A stretch of 64,000 nucleotides of DNA from Prorocentrum cordatum. Its lineage: Eukaryota; Sar; Dinophyceae; Prorocentrales; Prorocentraceae. Position 1 is the first letter of the stretch; the number at the start of each line of letters is the position of its first letter. The DNA is taken from contig CAUYUJ010001336.1 of the NCBI GenBank assembly GCA_963575745.1, positions 167,501 through 231,500 of the forward strand, read 5' to 3'. The notes beneath the pieces were generated by a model that was not told the origin of the DNA, searched no databases, and saw nothing but the letters and a program-made list of their open reading frames with translations. This document shows, piece by piece, positions 20,475 through 28,624 of the stretch. A program made the translations under genes and the position numbers.

Positions 20475-21582
20475 GCAACGCCCGTAGCGCACACCAGGCC
20501 CAGTGTTGGCCGGCCCAATCGAAAGCTGGACCCCACCCAGCCGCCTTGAGCCCCACGGCTATGTGGGCGGCCTGGACCATGTCGATATATACTCGAAGGG
20601 AACTGTCCACCTTCCAACGGCCTGTTTCTCGAATCTGCTCGAAAGACATACCCCACGCTGTGGCCTCTGAAGCGAAACCTGCTCGGGCACTGTGGGGGGT
20701 CCATCCCATTGGTAGGTTACACTCCGACTGGATGCGAGCGAGCAACTTGCGGTACTTCTCGAGGGTGTAGGGGAACATGCGGCCCCCTGGGGGCGTGTGG
20801 GCCTTCAGGGTCCTCAGGAGATCCACCAATACAGGGCTGGAGGCCTCCAGGATGGCGTTCGACTGGGGGCGCTTCGCTTTGGTGTTCGCCTTGATACCCA
20901 AGCCTACTATCAGGGGCCCTCGACCTCGACCGTACCCAGACTCCTCGGGGAAGACGAGATCGGACGTGACGATCCCCAGCATCTCGCTGGGCCGCATCCC
21001 GACTTTTCCCTGCAACATGAGGCCGATGGCCAGGCGAGGCTCTCCGAGCGCGCTGAGCCGCACGCTGACGAAAGCCTGGGCGGTGCTCACCATCGGCACT
21101 GTGTGCTTGGTCTGGTGCTCTAACTCCCAGCCACGCAAGGCAGCGTGGCATCTGCAAAGGCGGCCCTTCAGCCGCGGAAACTTGAATTCGATAGCGGCGA
21201 GCAGGGAGGTGAAATGACTCTTGAGCAAGTCCACTGAGGCCTTGTACTCCATGATCGTGTCGTCCCACTCGTCAGGGCTCCAGGGGCGGGCCCCCTCGGC
21301 CACGCACCACTGGTAAAACTCCGCTGCTCGCTTGCGATAGGTTAGCAATGTCTCGGGCTGCACACGGCCCTCCAGGTGCTTGTCGTCTGGCACCCTCGGG
21401 CTCGAAAAAGTCAGTTCTGGATGATGCGCACGCTGCGCGCGTCTACTCTCGGCACCGGGGCGTTGTGCCCCTCTGAATCCTGACCACATCCTCTCATACG
21501 TGAGAGGCCATCCGCGGGCATCCTCTCGGTCTCCACCCAGGGGAGGTGCATCCTGATCTCCGTGGCGCTCGACAACGCGCAC
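20443..21582 (-). CDS. Tyrosine recombinase (retrotransposon integrase)
   Basis: The 379-codon frame overlaps the end of RNase H by about 170 bases in the -1 frame relative to it. The upstream-most codon is GTG and the first ATG is at 21489 (residue 32), so initiation there or a -1 frameshift from Pol are both possible. Residues 71-180 form an alpha-helical N-terminal domain. The catalytic domain shows box I Arg in GMRPSEMLGI (R197), HSAR (H297-R300), GRW (W323) and the nucleophile candidate in SLRVYIDM (Y332). This is the R...HxxR...Y set of lambda-integrase-type recombinases, which join DNA through a 3'-phosphotyrosine. In DIRS-like elements this enzyme integrates the circular cDNA and replaces the DDE integrase. 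All key residues are present, so this gene may be active. Confidence 0.85.
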   Translation of the reverse strand: MRVVERHGDQDAPPLGGDREDARGWPLTYERMWSGFRGAQRPGAESRRAQRAHHPELTFSSPRVPDDKHLEGRVQPETLLTYRKRAAEFYQWCVAEGARPWSPDEWDDTIMEYKASVDLLKSHFTSLLAAIEFKFPRLKGRLCRCHAALRGWELEHQTKHTVPMVSTAQAFVSVRLSALGEPRLAIGLMLQGKVGMRPSEMLGIVTSDLVFPEESGYGRGRGPLIVGLGIKANTKAKRPQSNAILEASSPVLVDLLRTLKAHTPPGGRMFPYTLEKYRKLLARIQSECNLPMGWTPHSARAGFASEATAWGMSFEQIRETGRWKVDSSLRVYIDMVQAAHIAVGLKAAGWGPAFDWAGQHWAWCALRALHGTEGLQTPG

Positions 21583-22790
21583 CTCCGCCTGAGTAAGTAG
21601 TTCACGGGGCCGGCGGCCGATCGGCCTTTGGCCGCAGCGCCCGCGAAAGCCATGTTGTCCTCGAGGCTGAGGACCTTCGAGCGGTGAGCTTCCGGCAGCA
21701 GCGCCAGACGCGACAGGACCTTCAGTGCGGCCCGCCCTTCCCCCAGCACGATGTGGTCAGGCACCTTCCAGCGCCCAGACTCGACCGGGATCCAGGAGGC
21801 CTCTCCGTCGATCCAACCCCTCTCAACTGAGCTCACTGGTAGGAAAGGCTGTAGCGTCTCAGGGCCACGCTCCAGCACCTTCTGCAGCTGACCTGGCTTG
21901 GCGACGGCCACGCCAGGGCGGGTACCAGCGTTCCACAGCTCCTCTACGATCTTCGAGTTCGCCGCGGCCACGACGATGCCGTAGCCGCCCGCGTCGAAGT
22001 CCTGCGCACCCTCGGCGTCCGAGGCGAAGACCATCGGCAGTAGCGGGGCCCCCAGGTCGGCGTAGAGCCCCATGATGCCTCGTCGCATGGCCACGGCCTC
22101 ACGACGGGCCGACGGCCACCACCGTCTCCAGCGCGGGCCCTCCTGGCGTGTGAACTGGAACAGGTGCTGAGGCGCCGACAGCCAGTGCCTGGCTAGCAGC
22201 GCCGCCCAGATCCAGACCCCGATGACCGACGCCAGGTGGTCCAGGTGCACCCAGTCCCGGCTCGTGAGCAGCAGCAGCGCCTCATACATGAGCGCCGCCT
22301 TGCGCTTCGGGACCCGCACTCGTGCGGGGCTGGACTCCACCTCGTAGCCCACGATGCGATCCACCATGCCGTGCTCCCTCCGGTCCTTCACAACAAAGCC
22401 CACGTCCTCCAGCGCGTCCGCCACCTGGTGGACCAGCTGGTTGACCTTCTTCTCGCCTGACCGCCGGGACCCGCCGTCCGCTGCGATAAGGCCGTCGTCG
22501 ATGTGGAGGTAGAAGCTCGTGTCCCTCGCGCCCAGCACTGCCCCGCGGCCTCGCGAGGACGTCTCGTTCAGGAAATGGAAGGCGCCGAGGTCCAACGGCC
22601 CCGAGTAGCACGTTATCCTTTGACACTTCACTCCGTCTCGTACGTGTCCTGTTGGCCCGCCGCCGGTCTGCGCCATCTCCGACAGCGTGGCCACTATGCC
22701 CTCTGCTATCCACCTGCACAGTCGAGGTGGGTAGGTGGCCAGGTGGGTAGGTGGCCAGCTTGGTCGTCCGAAAGTTACCGTTAACCTCAC
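21411..22790 (-). CDS. Pol, second part: RT motif C, thumb and RNase H
   Basis: This frame continues Pol after the 16-bp duplication at 22725-22756. It supplies RT palm motif C as FYLHIDDG (residues 93-100, two catalytic Asp), then a thumb-like region with DALEDVGFVV and VGYEVE, and a connection region. RNase H residues are D258 (FASDAEG), E351 (GEGRAALKVL), D378 (LSLEDN) and D427 (MPADGLSR), the usual D-E-D-D order. The first 20 residues repeat part of the preceding frame because of the duplication, so the GTG-type start is not real. RT copies element RNA into DNA, and RNase H removes the RNA strand. The product depends on being joined to the upstream frame, so this copy of Pol is probably inactive. 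Confidence 0.8.
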   Translation of the reverse strand: MRLTVTFGRPSWPPTHLATYPPRLCRWIAEGIVATLSEMAQTGGGPTGHVRDGVKCQRITCYSGPLDLGAFHFLNETSSRGRGAVLGARDTSFYLHIDDGLIAADGGSRRSGEKKVNQLVHQVADALEDVGFVVKDRREHGMVDRIVGYEVESSPARVRVPKRKAALMYEALLLLTSRDWVHLDHLASVIGVWIWAALLARHWLSAPQHLFQFTRQEGPRWRRWWPSARREAVAMRRGIMGLYADLGAPLLPMVFASDAEGAQDFDAGGYGIVVAAANSKIVEELWNAGTRPGVAVAKPGQLQKVLERGPETLQPFLPVSSVERGWIDGEASWIPVESGRWKVPDHIVLGEGRAALKVLSRLALLPEAHRSKVLSLEDNMAFAGAAAKGRSAAGPVNYLLRRRCALSSATEIRMHLPWVETERMPADGLSRMRGCGQDSEGHNAPVPRVDARSVRIIQN

Positions 22791-24720
22791 CGTAGCTCAG
22801 CTCGTGTGTGTGGGCGCCGTCGCACCTTAGTGCTTCGGTGGCCGCCAGTCGTACCGTACCTGTGACCCTCGTGGGCTTCTGCGAGGGCCCGCCCATCATG
22901 CATTGGTCAAAGATGATGTGCCGCGCTCCCGTCCTGGACTCCAATCCTTTCAAGATCTCGGTGTCGAAGATGGACGGGTACGGGTCCTCCCCGGGATCGT
23001 CTGGATGCTCGAGGGCCCAGGCTCCCCCGCGGTCCCCCACCCCGCCGCACAGCGCCAGGTGGTTGACCATCAGGCGGTTGCCCTCGTCCAGCCGCTCCAC
23101 CTCAGAAGGCCGCAGTCTCTCGCGGGGTAGCCCCCATGCGTACTTCCCTCGACGGCGCAGGGGTCGTGGCCCCCCAGGCCTGAACCTCGCTCGGCTCCAG
23201 GTCGAGCAGGGGGGGCCGCCCAGGATCACGTCCACCAGGCCCTCGGACACCAGGGACCAGAGCAACTCGAAGGTGTCGACGCGCCCGAGGTCCCACCGCG
23301 AGTCCTCGGCCAGGTCCACCGAGATCATGAGCACCTTCAGCTCCAGGTCGTTCATCATCGCCTCGACGTAGTGCTGCACGTCCTGCTCCCTCCGGGCCCC
23401 CGCGAACAGGTGCATGACCACGAAGACGCGGGTCTCCTGACGCCGTGCGTGGCGTACTGCCTCGCACCAGCTCGCCACGGAAAACCCGCTCGGGGGGGGG
23501 GGGCCATCTCGTCGAAGTCGTTGGCGCTCGGCCCAGTCGTCATCCTTCAGCATCTGGTATCCGGCCTGCCACGCCAGAGTGTGATCCTGCTGCGGGTCTA
23601 CCAAGCTGCGCCTCAGCGTCATGGAGCATATCCTCGAATTGATGGACATCAGGATGTGCACGCTGTGGGAGCTGCCCATGACTAAACGGCGCCACATCGG
23701 GTAGACCCAGCTCTCAGGATTCAAAGAGTCTCGCTGGCTGGGCGACAGACGCCACCAGACGGCGGCCGCCCTCACGGGTGGCACGCACTGCCAGCCCCAC
23801 ATCCAGCTCGGAACTTCCACGAAAGAGAAGGCGTTGCTCTCGTCGAACGCCGCGGCCGCCCAGTCGTCCGACGGGACGTGCAGGCTGGCCAAGGCACCTC
23901 CTCCGTGTAGTCCGTGTTCGGCTCGACCTCTCACGTCCTGGAACATATAGTTAGCCGCCACCATCATGATGATCTTACGTTGACGCCCACTGGTCTTCTT
24001 GCCCACCGTGCTGAAACCCGCGATGGCCTTCACCTCCTGTGGGCCGCCGAAGTGCCACAGGTTGGGCGGCATGTCCTGGCGGCTGAAATACTTCTCGTAC
24101 TCCTCCTGAGTGCCTCCAACGAAACCGAACTTGGCCTGTAGCTCCTCGAAGATCACCCGGCTGCGCAGCTCCGTCGGGGCCACCACGAGACTCTCGTCGC
24201 TGTAGTACCTGGCCTCCTCCGGCTCGAGCACCTCGAGCATGTTCACACTCTTCACTACTTGCGGCTCATCAATGTCCTCCGCTCTCAGGGCCTCATGGGT
24301 CGACAGGCGGGTAGGCCGACCATAGCCCACCTCCTCCACACGAGCTAGCTCCAGCACCGCGGGGACGCCTGTCAGACCGCAGTCCCGGCGCGCCTCTGCC
24401 AGCCGTTTAGCTTCTCGTAGAGCCACCCTATGCGCCTGGCCGTGCAGCCCCCGCATGTTCATCGACAAGCTCTCCTTACGGCGGGGACGGGTGAGGTCCG
24501 TGCACGAGCCCGTGTCCATGGAGTTGATCCCTTGCACGAACTCGTTGGCGAGAGCCCACAGAGCGAGCTTCCGCTTGAATCGATGTCGAAGTCGACTAGA
24601 TCGGCTTGTCATCGGGGTAGGGCGATCCACCAGCGTGATGGGGAAGAACGCCTCTTGTCCCGGCTGGGCCGAGATCACCTGCTGCAGCGAGGGGTGCAGA
24701 TCGTCACGCACTCTGGGCAC
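22282..24720 (-). CDS. Pol, first part: RT fingers/palm with inserted C5-methyltransferase-like domain
   Basis: The frame is the same as Gag and begins after its UAG; the first ATG is at 24612. RT signatures are KIIMMVAANY (residues 249-258), motif A in AAFDESNAFSF (D293) and motif B as RLVMGSSHSVHILMSIN (about 345-361). From about residue 433 a methyltransferase-like domain follows: HLFAGARREQDV (motif I-like), ISVDLAED, VILGGPPCSTWSRARF (motif IV-like, Cys505), WALEHPDDPGEDPYPS (motif VI-like), then HIIFDQCMMGGPSQKPTRV. RT motif C appears only afterwards, in the next frame, so the domain lies inside the RT. It could methylate cytosine in the element's own DNA. The bases at 22725-22756 shift the frame, and the last residues before the stop at 22282 are out of frame. 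A run of 12 G at 23492-23503 is read in frame as Pro. Confidence 0.8.
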   Translation of the reverse strand: MPRVRDDLHPSLQQVISAQPGQEAFFPITLVDRPTPMTSRSSRLRHRFKRKLALWALANEFVQGINSMDTGSCTDLTRPRRKESLSMNMRGLHGQAHRVALREAKRLAEARRDCGLTGVPAVLELARVEEVGYGRPTRLSTHEALRAEDIDEPQVVKSVNMLEVLEPEEARYYSDESLVVAPTELRSRVIFEELQAKFGFVGGTQEEYEKYFSRQDMPPNLWHFGGPQEVKAIAGFSTVGKKTSGRQRKIIMMVAANYMFQDVRGRAEHGLHGGGALASLHVPSDDWAAAAFDESNAFSFVEVPSWMWGWQCVPPVRAAAVWWRLSPSQRDSLNPESWVYPMWRRLVMGSSHSVHILMSINSRICSMTLRRSLVDPQQDHTLAWQAGYQMLKDDDWAERQRLRRDGPPPPSGFSVASWCEAVRHARRQETRVFVVMHLFAGARREQDVQHYVEAMMNDLELKVLMISVDLAEDSRWDLGRVDTFELLWSLVSEGLVDVILGGPPCSTWSRARFRPGGPRPLRRRGKYAWGLPRERLRPSEVERLDEGNRLMVNHLALCGGVGDRGGAWALEHPDDPGEDPYPSIFDTEILKGLESRTGARHIIFDQCMMGGPSQKPTRVTGTVRLAATEALRCDGAHTHELSYGEVNGNFRTTKLATYPPGHLPTSTVQVDSRGHSGHAVGDGADRRRANRTRTRRSEVSKDNVLLGAVGPRRLPFPERDVLARPRGSAGREGHELLPPHRRRPYRSGRRVPAVRREEGQPAGPPGGGRAGGRGLCCEGPEGARHGGSHRGLRGGVQPRTSAGPEAQGGAHV
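22725..22756. repeat. 16-bp tandem duplication breaking Pol
   Basis: AGGTGGGTAGGTGGCC occurs twice back to back. Sixteen extra bases shift the minus-strand frame by one. Removing one copy would join LATYPP of the upstream frame to RLCRWIAEG of the downstream frame. It is either a real inactivating mutation or an assembly error. Confidence 0.85.
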
Positions 24721-24733
24721 CCACTGCGCTGGC

Positions 24734-24783
24734 GGGCTCCGCGCCCCGACGGCAGGCTCGTCGGGGCGCGCCGCGAGCCCCTA
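24734..24783 (-). promoter_or_regulatory. In-frame UAG with adjacent stem-loop: candidate Gag-Pol readthrough signal
   Basis: Gag ends ...SKHE-UAG (24783-24781) and the frame continues open straight into Pol. Directly after the stop, GGGCTC (24780-24775) can pair with GAGCCC (24739-24734). After a four-base bulge, CGCGCCCCGAC (24770-24760) pairs perfectly with GTCGGGGCGCG (24750-24740) around a 9-nt loop. Gammaretroviruses express Gag-Pol by UAG readthrough using a structure just downstream, so a similar role is inferred. Confidence 0.6.
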
Positions 24784-25825
24784 TTCATGCTTGGAGTCGG
24801 CGGACTTGCCGCCCCGGCCTCCCCCTCGACCACCTCCACGTCCGTCGCCTCGACCTCCGCCCTTGTCGTTCTTTCGCCGGTGGCGCGCCTCAGCCTCGAC
24901 TCTCTCCCTGCGCTGGTGCTCGATCTTCGAGTGCATCGTCGCTGAGGCCACCATCCACGTCGGGGCTACATCGGCTGAGCCGCCAGGCGGTGCGATGCCC
25001 AACATGTGCTGGGCGCCGACGCGATCCCCACTCCGCTGCTCGTACACGTATGCCGCGAGGCGGCGGAGGCCTATCTCCATCATGTCGTCCTTGGCTAGCA
25101 CCTGCATGATCTCCAGGTCGCTGCCGCAGTCGCGGAGGCGGAAGTCGACCGACGTGGCCAGCGTCCAAAGGTCGACCCACACCGGACTGGTTCGACTCCC
25201 CTGGTAGCGCTGGGCGATCCAGTCGCGGGCGCTCGTCGACCCCTCGCCCCGCATCGCCCTGTAGATCTCGGGGGCCGCTCGCTGGAGGTCCGCTGGCAAC
25301 GAGGAGCCCCATCGCGTCTCCTCAGAGCCTCCTGCCGCCGCGGCCAAGCCCTGGCTGGGGGTGGACTGCCAGATGCCTGCGCCAGCGGTCAGTGCGGCCT
25401 CCGACGCGAGGCGGTCCAGCGCGGCCCCGAGCTCCTCATGGCGGGGGGCCGTCACCGTCTGCTCGCCCACGTAGCCGAAACCCGTCAGGAGACGCTTCAC
25501 CTCGGGCACTAGCTGCCCACTCGAATCCATCGCGTAGATGTTGGACCAGAAGCGTCGACCCCACATATAGTCCTGACCCCTGGCGTTCGCGAACGCTGTC
25601 AGGAGCTCCTTCACTTGTTTGGCCTGCTGGCGGACCTTGCTGTCCAGCTCGGGCGGCCTGTACTGAGGGACGTGCGGCGAGCTCCCAGCCCCAGCTGTGG
25701 CGCCAGCACCGTGGCGGGTGGGGCAGCCGCGCCAGCCCACGCGCCTAGCGCGTCCAGGCTCGAGGCGCCCGCGGGCGCGTGGCTGGCCTGACCCACTGGA
25801 GGACCGATGGGTCCTGCGGCCGGCC
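24781..25825 (-). CDS. Gag-like protein, N-terminus lost in gap
   Basis: At least 348 codons are open from the gap edge to the UAG. The N-terminal 50 residues are Arg/Gly/Ser-rich. A helical middle includes VRQQAKQVKELLTAFANARG, then RRLAAYVYEQRSGDRVGAQH and DVAPTWMVASATMHSKIEH. The tail is strongly basic, with KNDKGGGRGDGRGGGRGG followed by KSADSKHE, as in nucleic-acid-binding Gag proteins of DIRS-like elements that lack zinc knuckles. Gag packages element RNA into particles. The position before Pol and in the same frame supports the call, but I see no diagnostic capsid motif. Open frame apparently continuing past the N gap is unrelated sequence. Confidence 0.6.
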
Positions 25826-25925
25826 NNNNNNNNNNNNNNNNNNNNNNNNNNNNNNNNNNNNNNNNNNNNNNNNNNNNNNNNNNNNNNNNNNNNNNNNNNN
25901 NNNNNNNNNNNNNNNNNNNNNNNNN
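25826..25925. other. Assembly gap (100 N)
   Basis: Exactly 100 Ns, the usual placeholder for a gap of unknown size. The right side begins with a TCC array unrelated to the retrotransposon. The start of Gag and the 5' terminal repeat of the element must lie in the gap or be absent. Confidence 0.95.
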
Positions 25926-26490
25926 TCCTCCTCCTCCTCCTCCTCCTCCTCTCTTCGGCGGCCAACCGATCGAGGGGGCACGCTGTTCCTCTCGAGAGCG
26001 TCGCGGGGACTTGTTCGCGGGCCGGAGGCCTCGAGATGCCCGACCATTTCTTGGTTCCTGGAGGGCTCGGCAAGGCCATGGAGTCGAAGCTGCCCGCGAG
26101 TCCTGCATGTCGCTTCGGGCGGCATTGCTGATGTCGTTTCGCGCGCACCCTGCGCTTCTCTGAGGGCTTCTTGCAGGAGTATGCCATTTGGGGGTACTCT
26201 TGGGCCGTGCCCAGGACAGACTGGGGGATTCTAGGGCCGTTTGGAGGTGAAGGGAATCCGAAAATGTGAAGCCGCCCGCGTCTTTGAAAAAAACGAGGAG
26301 CAATACATGATTGTGGTCCCTTTGGGAGGTGCCTCTGGTGATCTCTTGCCGCCCCCTGGGGCCGTTTCGGGTGCCTTCTAGGCCGCTTCGGGGCCAGATG
26401 GGGCCGTGTTAGGGCCATCGTGGGCCGTCTTGGAGGCGGCCATGTTGGCGGTCTCGGTGGCCTGCCTCGGCCGTCCTGGGAGCTCGGGAG
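25926..26490. other. Noncoding: TCC run and 12-nt satellite fragment
   Basis: A (TCC)n run of about 26 bases opens the stretch. From about 26330 to 26490, GGGCCGTNTTGG-like units of the modular satellite are present in plus orientation. No gene is supported. Confidence 0.5.
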
Positions 26491-26569
26491 TGCAGAACCA
26501 CGTTCTTTCACGAGGGGTCGTGGTTGCGAGAGCGCGGGCCCACATTTTCCCGCAGTGGGACGTGTTTGC

Positions 26570-26870
26570 CTGAGTTTCGCCACGGTGCTGCCAGTGCCGC
26601 CTCGTGGGCGGCCCGCGGGCGACCGAACGCGGGGTGTTTCCCGAGGTTTGAGCCTCGCTGCCGCCCGTGCCGCCTCGTGGGCGTGTTGAGTGGGTTCCCC
26701 GAGGTTGCTGCACATCGCCACCGCCGCCGCCTCGTGGGCGCCCCGTGCTCTAAGCCTACACGACGTAGCTTCCACCACATAGCTTACACGACACAGCTTG
26801 CACAGGCCAGGTTCCACGAAATAGCTTGCGCCGCATGGCTTCCGCCGCACAGGTCAACTCCACAGCAAGC
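26570..26870 (+). repeat. Two tandem repeats (60-78 bp and about 16 bp)
   Basis: GCCGCCTCGTGGGCG recurs at about 26597, 26668 and 26728 within units of 60-78 bp. It is followed at about 26756-26870 by seven or eight units of about 15-16 bp of the type CACGACGTAGCTTC. Neither looks coding. Confidence 0.6.
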
Positions 26871-27337
26871 ACCGCAGCGTCCAAGGCACAGCTTTCACCA
26901 CTACGAAGGAGATATCACACCTTCATGTCGCAAAAATGTACGATGTATTGTTTGCCGTCCACGCTGGCTACCATATACTGGTTTAGCGTTGTGTGCGGGG
27001 GGCCGATGCCTCAGGATTGGGGGGCGATGCACGTGGAACTCCGCAAGTAGAGGGAGAGTCCTTTTTAATTACAGACGCCCGACTAGAAGACCTTTAAGAT
27101 TCTACCGCTCCTCAGCGTGGTAGAGGGCTCGGTAGCGGATGCTGCGCAATACGTCGATCAGGGCGCGAGGCACTAAGAGGACACGTTCCAAGCGTCCCTT
27201 GCCCCACCCCCTCTCCTCATCAACGGTTGCGATTCAGAGGGTGCATTCTACCAGCGCGCCACGGCGCGGTCTCCCCCTGGCTGCCCCCCGCCCCACCGCC
27301 TGGGCAAACGAGACCGTGTCCGCATCCGCCCTTCTAG
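26871..27337. other. No gene recognised
   Basis: Mixed-composition sequence with only short frames and no recognisable motif. Confidence 0.4.
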
Positions 27338-27560
27338 GCCTCCTAGATGTGGTCCGAGCAGATGTGGTCGGAGGATCGCGCCGCATCGCAGATGCATCGG
27401 CGATGCGGTTCGATGCTCAGCCCGATTTTCTCCACGCCGATGTCGCCGATGCTCGCCGACGTCGCCGAGGCATCGCCGATGCATCGGCAATGTATCGGCG
27501 ATGTATCGGCGATGCGGCGCGATCCTCCGACCCCACCTGCTCCTACCCCATCTGGGAGGC
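27338..27560. mobile_element. Inverted-repeat element (42-bp TIR, GATGCATC core), copy 1
   Basis: The first 42 bases and the reverse complement of the last 42 agree at most positions, sharing GGTCGGAGGATCGC at the inner end. The centre is packed with GCATCGGCGATGC-type palindromes. A related copy is at 53975. It has no coding capacity, so this is a non-autonomous inverted-repeat element or foldback sequence. Confidence 0.65.
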
Positions 27561-28141
27561 TTTTAGTCTTCATCAGCTGGGTTGGGGATCTCAGGGGTGT
27601 ATTCGACAGACTTGATCTATGCAGAGGTTGGTTCAGGGGAGGCGCTCTCCACGACCATTTGGTCAGCTGGGCGCCAGTAGGCAGTCACTTTTGCGTTCGA
27701 TGGCTGATGAATGATGTGCGTCGCCCCTGTCCCGGCAGGTCCTGTTATGGCCGCATCGGTTGACATTCGTCCGGAGATTTGAAGAGGCATAAGCAGACAT
27801 TCAAGCACACTCGAAGTGAGACGGGTTACCACCTTGTACATTCACAGTCAAGGCATGGACGGTTGGCCAACGATCCAAGCGCACATCCGTTCATTTCCAC
27901 AAGTGTTTTCGGGGAAGTTGCGCAAGCTGACCCGTGTTGCGTTGCCCCGCATTGAGGTTGGACCACACGTGGGCCTCCCAGACAGATGCAGGCTTTCGAG
28001 TTAAGTCATTGTTGCCGCTCAGCTGGAACGTCGAACACATCGGATAATGTCGAACATCTGGCTCGAGCAGGCGATGTCTGGCTCGAGCAAACTCGTGCAC
28101 CACTTGCATTTTGTGGGGCAGCCCGCTCAACAAGTAGCATA
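27561..28141. other. No gene recognised
   Basis: Only short frames. TCTGGCTCGAGCA occurs twice, 20 bp apart (about 28057 and 28077). Confidence 0.4.
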
Positions 28142-28310
28142 CACCTTAGGCGATGCTTAAGAAAACTTACGTTTTCGGCCAGAGTCTCGATTAATCTTAA
28201 CGTTTCAATGTAAATCTTACTTAAGATTTTAATAGAAATGTTTGGTTTTTATTCAAGTTCTGAGACTATGAATTTCTTAACCCATGATTTCTTAAGCATT
28301 TCGCAGGGTG
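28142..28310 (+). mobile_element. TA-target inverted-repeat element (MITE), copy 1
   Basis: This 169-bp AT-rich sequence starts CACC and ends GGTG. Imperfect 23-bp terminal inverted repeats share the inner 12 bases ATGCTTAAGAAA. It aligns along its whole length with the copy at 44117. TA precedes it but GA follows, so the target duplication is not clear here. Confidence 0.75.
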
Positions 28311-28624
28311 GATTGATATACACAGCGTCTGGGTACTCGGGCCCAGGGGCAGCACACTTTTCCAAAGCTTCTCCCCCCCAAGGCTTGCCTCACGGGGCCG
28401 TGGGGCCAGGCCCGCGCTTGGGGTTGCCCAAGATCATCCTGAAGGCGATCAGATGGCCATCAAAACGGTTCAAGACTGCATCTAAGGTTTTCAGATAGTG
28501 CCCAACCATCCTGTGGTGTCTTGTCCCCGTTTTGAAGAGACAGTCCCCGCGTCTCCTCCTTCCTTCCTTTCTTCCTCCTCCCTCCTCCCCCTCCTCCCTC
28601 CTCCCTGCGTTTCACCCACCCAGT
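28311..28624. other. No gene recognised; pyrimidine-rich end
   Basis: Mixed sequence, then a CTTCCTCC-rich stretch (about 28550-28610) leading into the minisatellite. Confidence 0.4.

Larger units (their letters stand above)
18264..25825 (-). mobile_element. DIRS/Ngaro-like tyrosine-recombinase retrotransposon, 5' end lost in gap
   Basis: On the minus strand the element reads Gag, Pol (reverse transcriptase split by a methyltransferase-like domain, then RNase H), tyrosine recombinase, and a one-membrane-span protein. It ends in two near-identical 344-bp repeats separated by 264 bp. Recombinase-encoding retrotransposons replicate through RNA, and a circular DNA is thought to be integrated by the tyrosine recombinase instead of an integrase. 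The coding frames are long and nearly intact and the repeats differ at about three positions, so the insertion looks fairly young. The 5' end falls in the 100-N gap. A 16-bp duplication breaks Pol once. The element type rests on RT, RNase H and recombinase motifs; the Ngaro-style repeat layout is inferred. Confidence 0.85.

Noticed and set aside
25826-26850. Apparent N-terminal extension of Gag across the N gap
   Set aside because: Frame continuity through unknown bases is meaningless, and the sequence beyond the gap is repeat DNA without Gag-like character.
28057-28090. TCTGGCTCGAGCA twice, 20 bp apart, considered as tandem spliced-leader relics
   Set aside because: Spacing and sequence do not fit the 22-nt leader, and the leader 5' part is absent.
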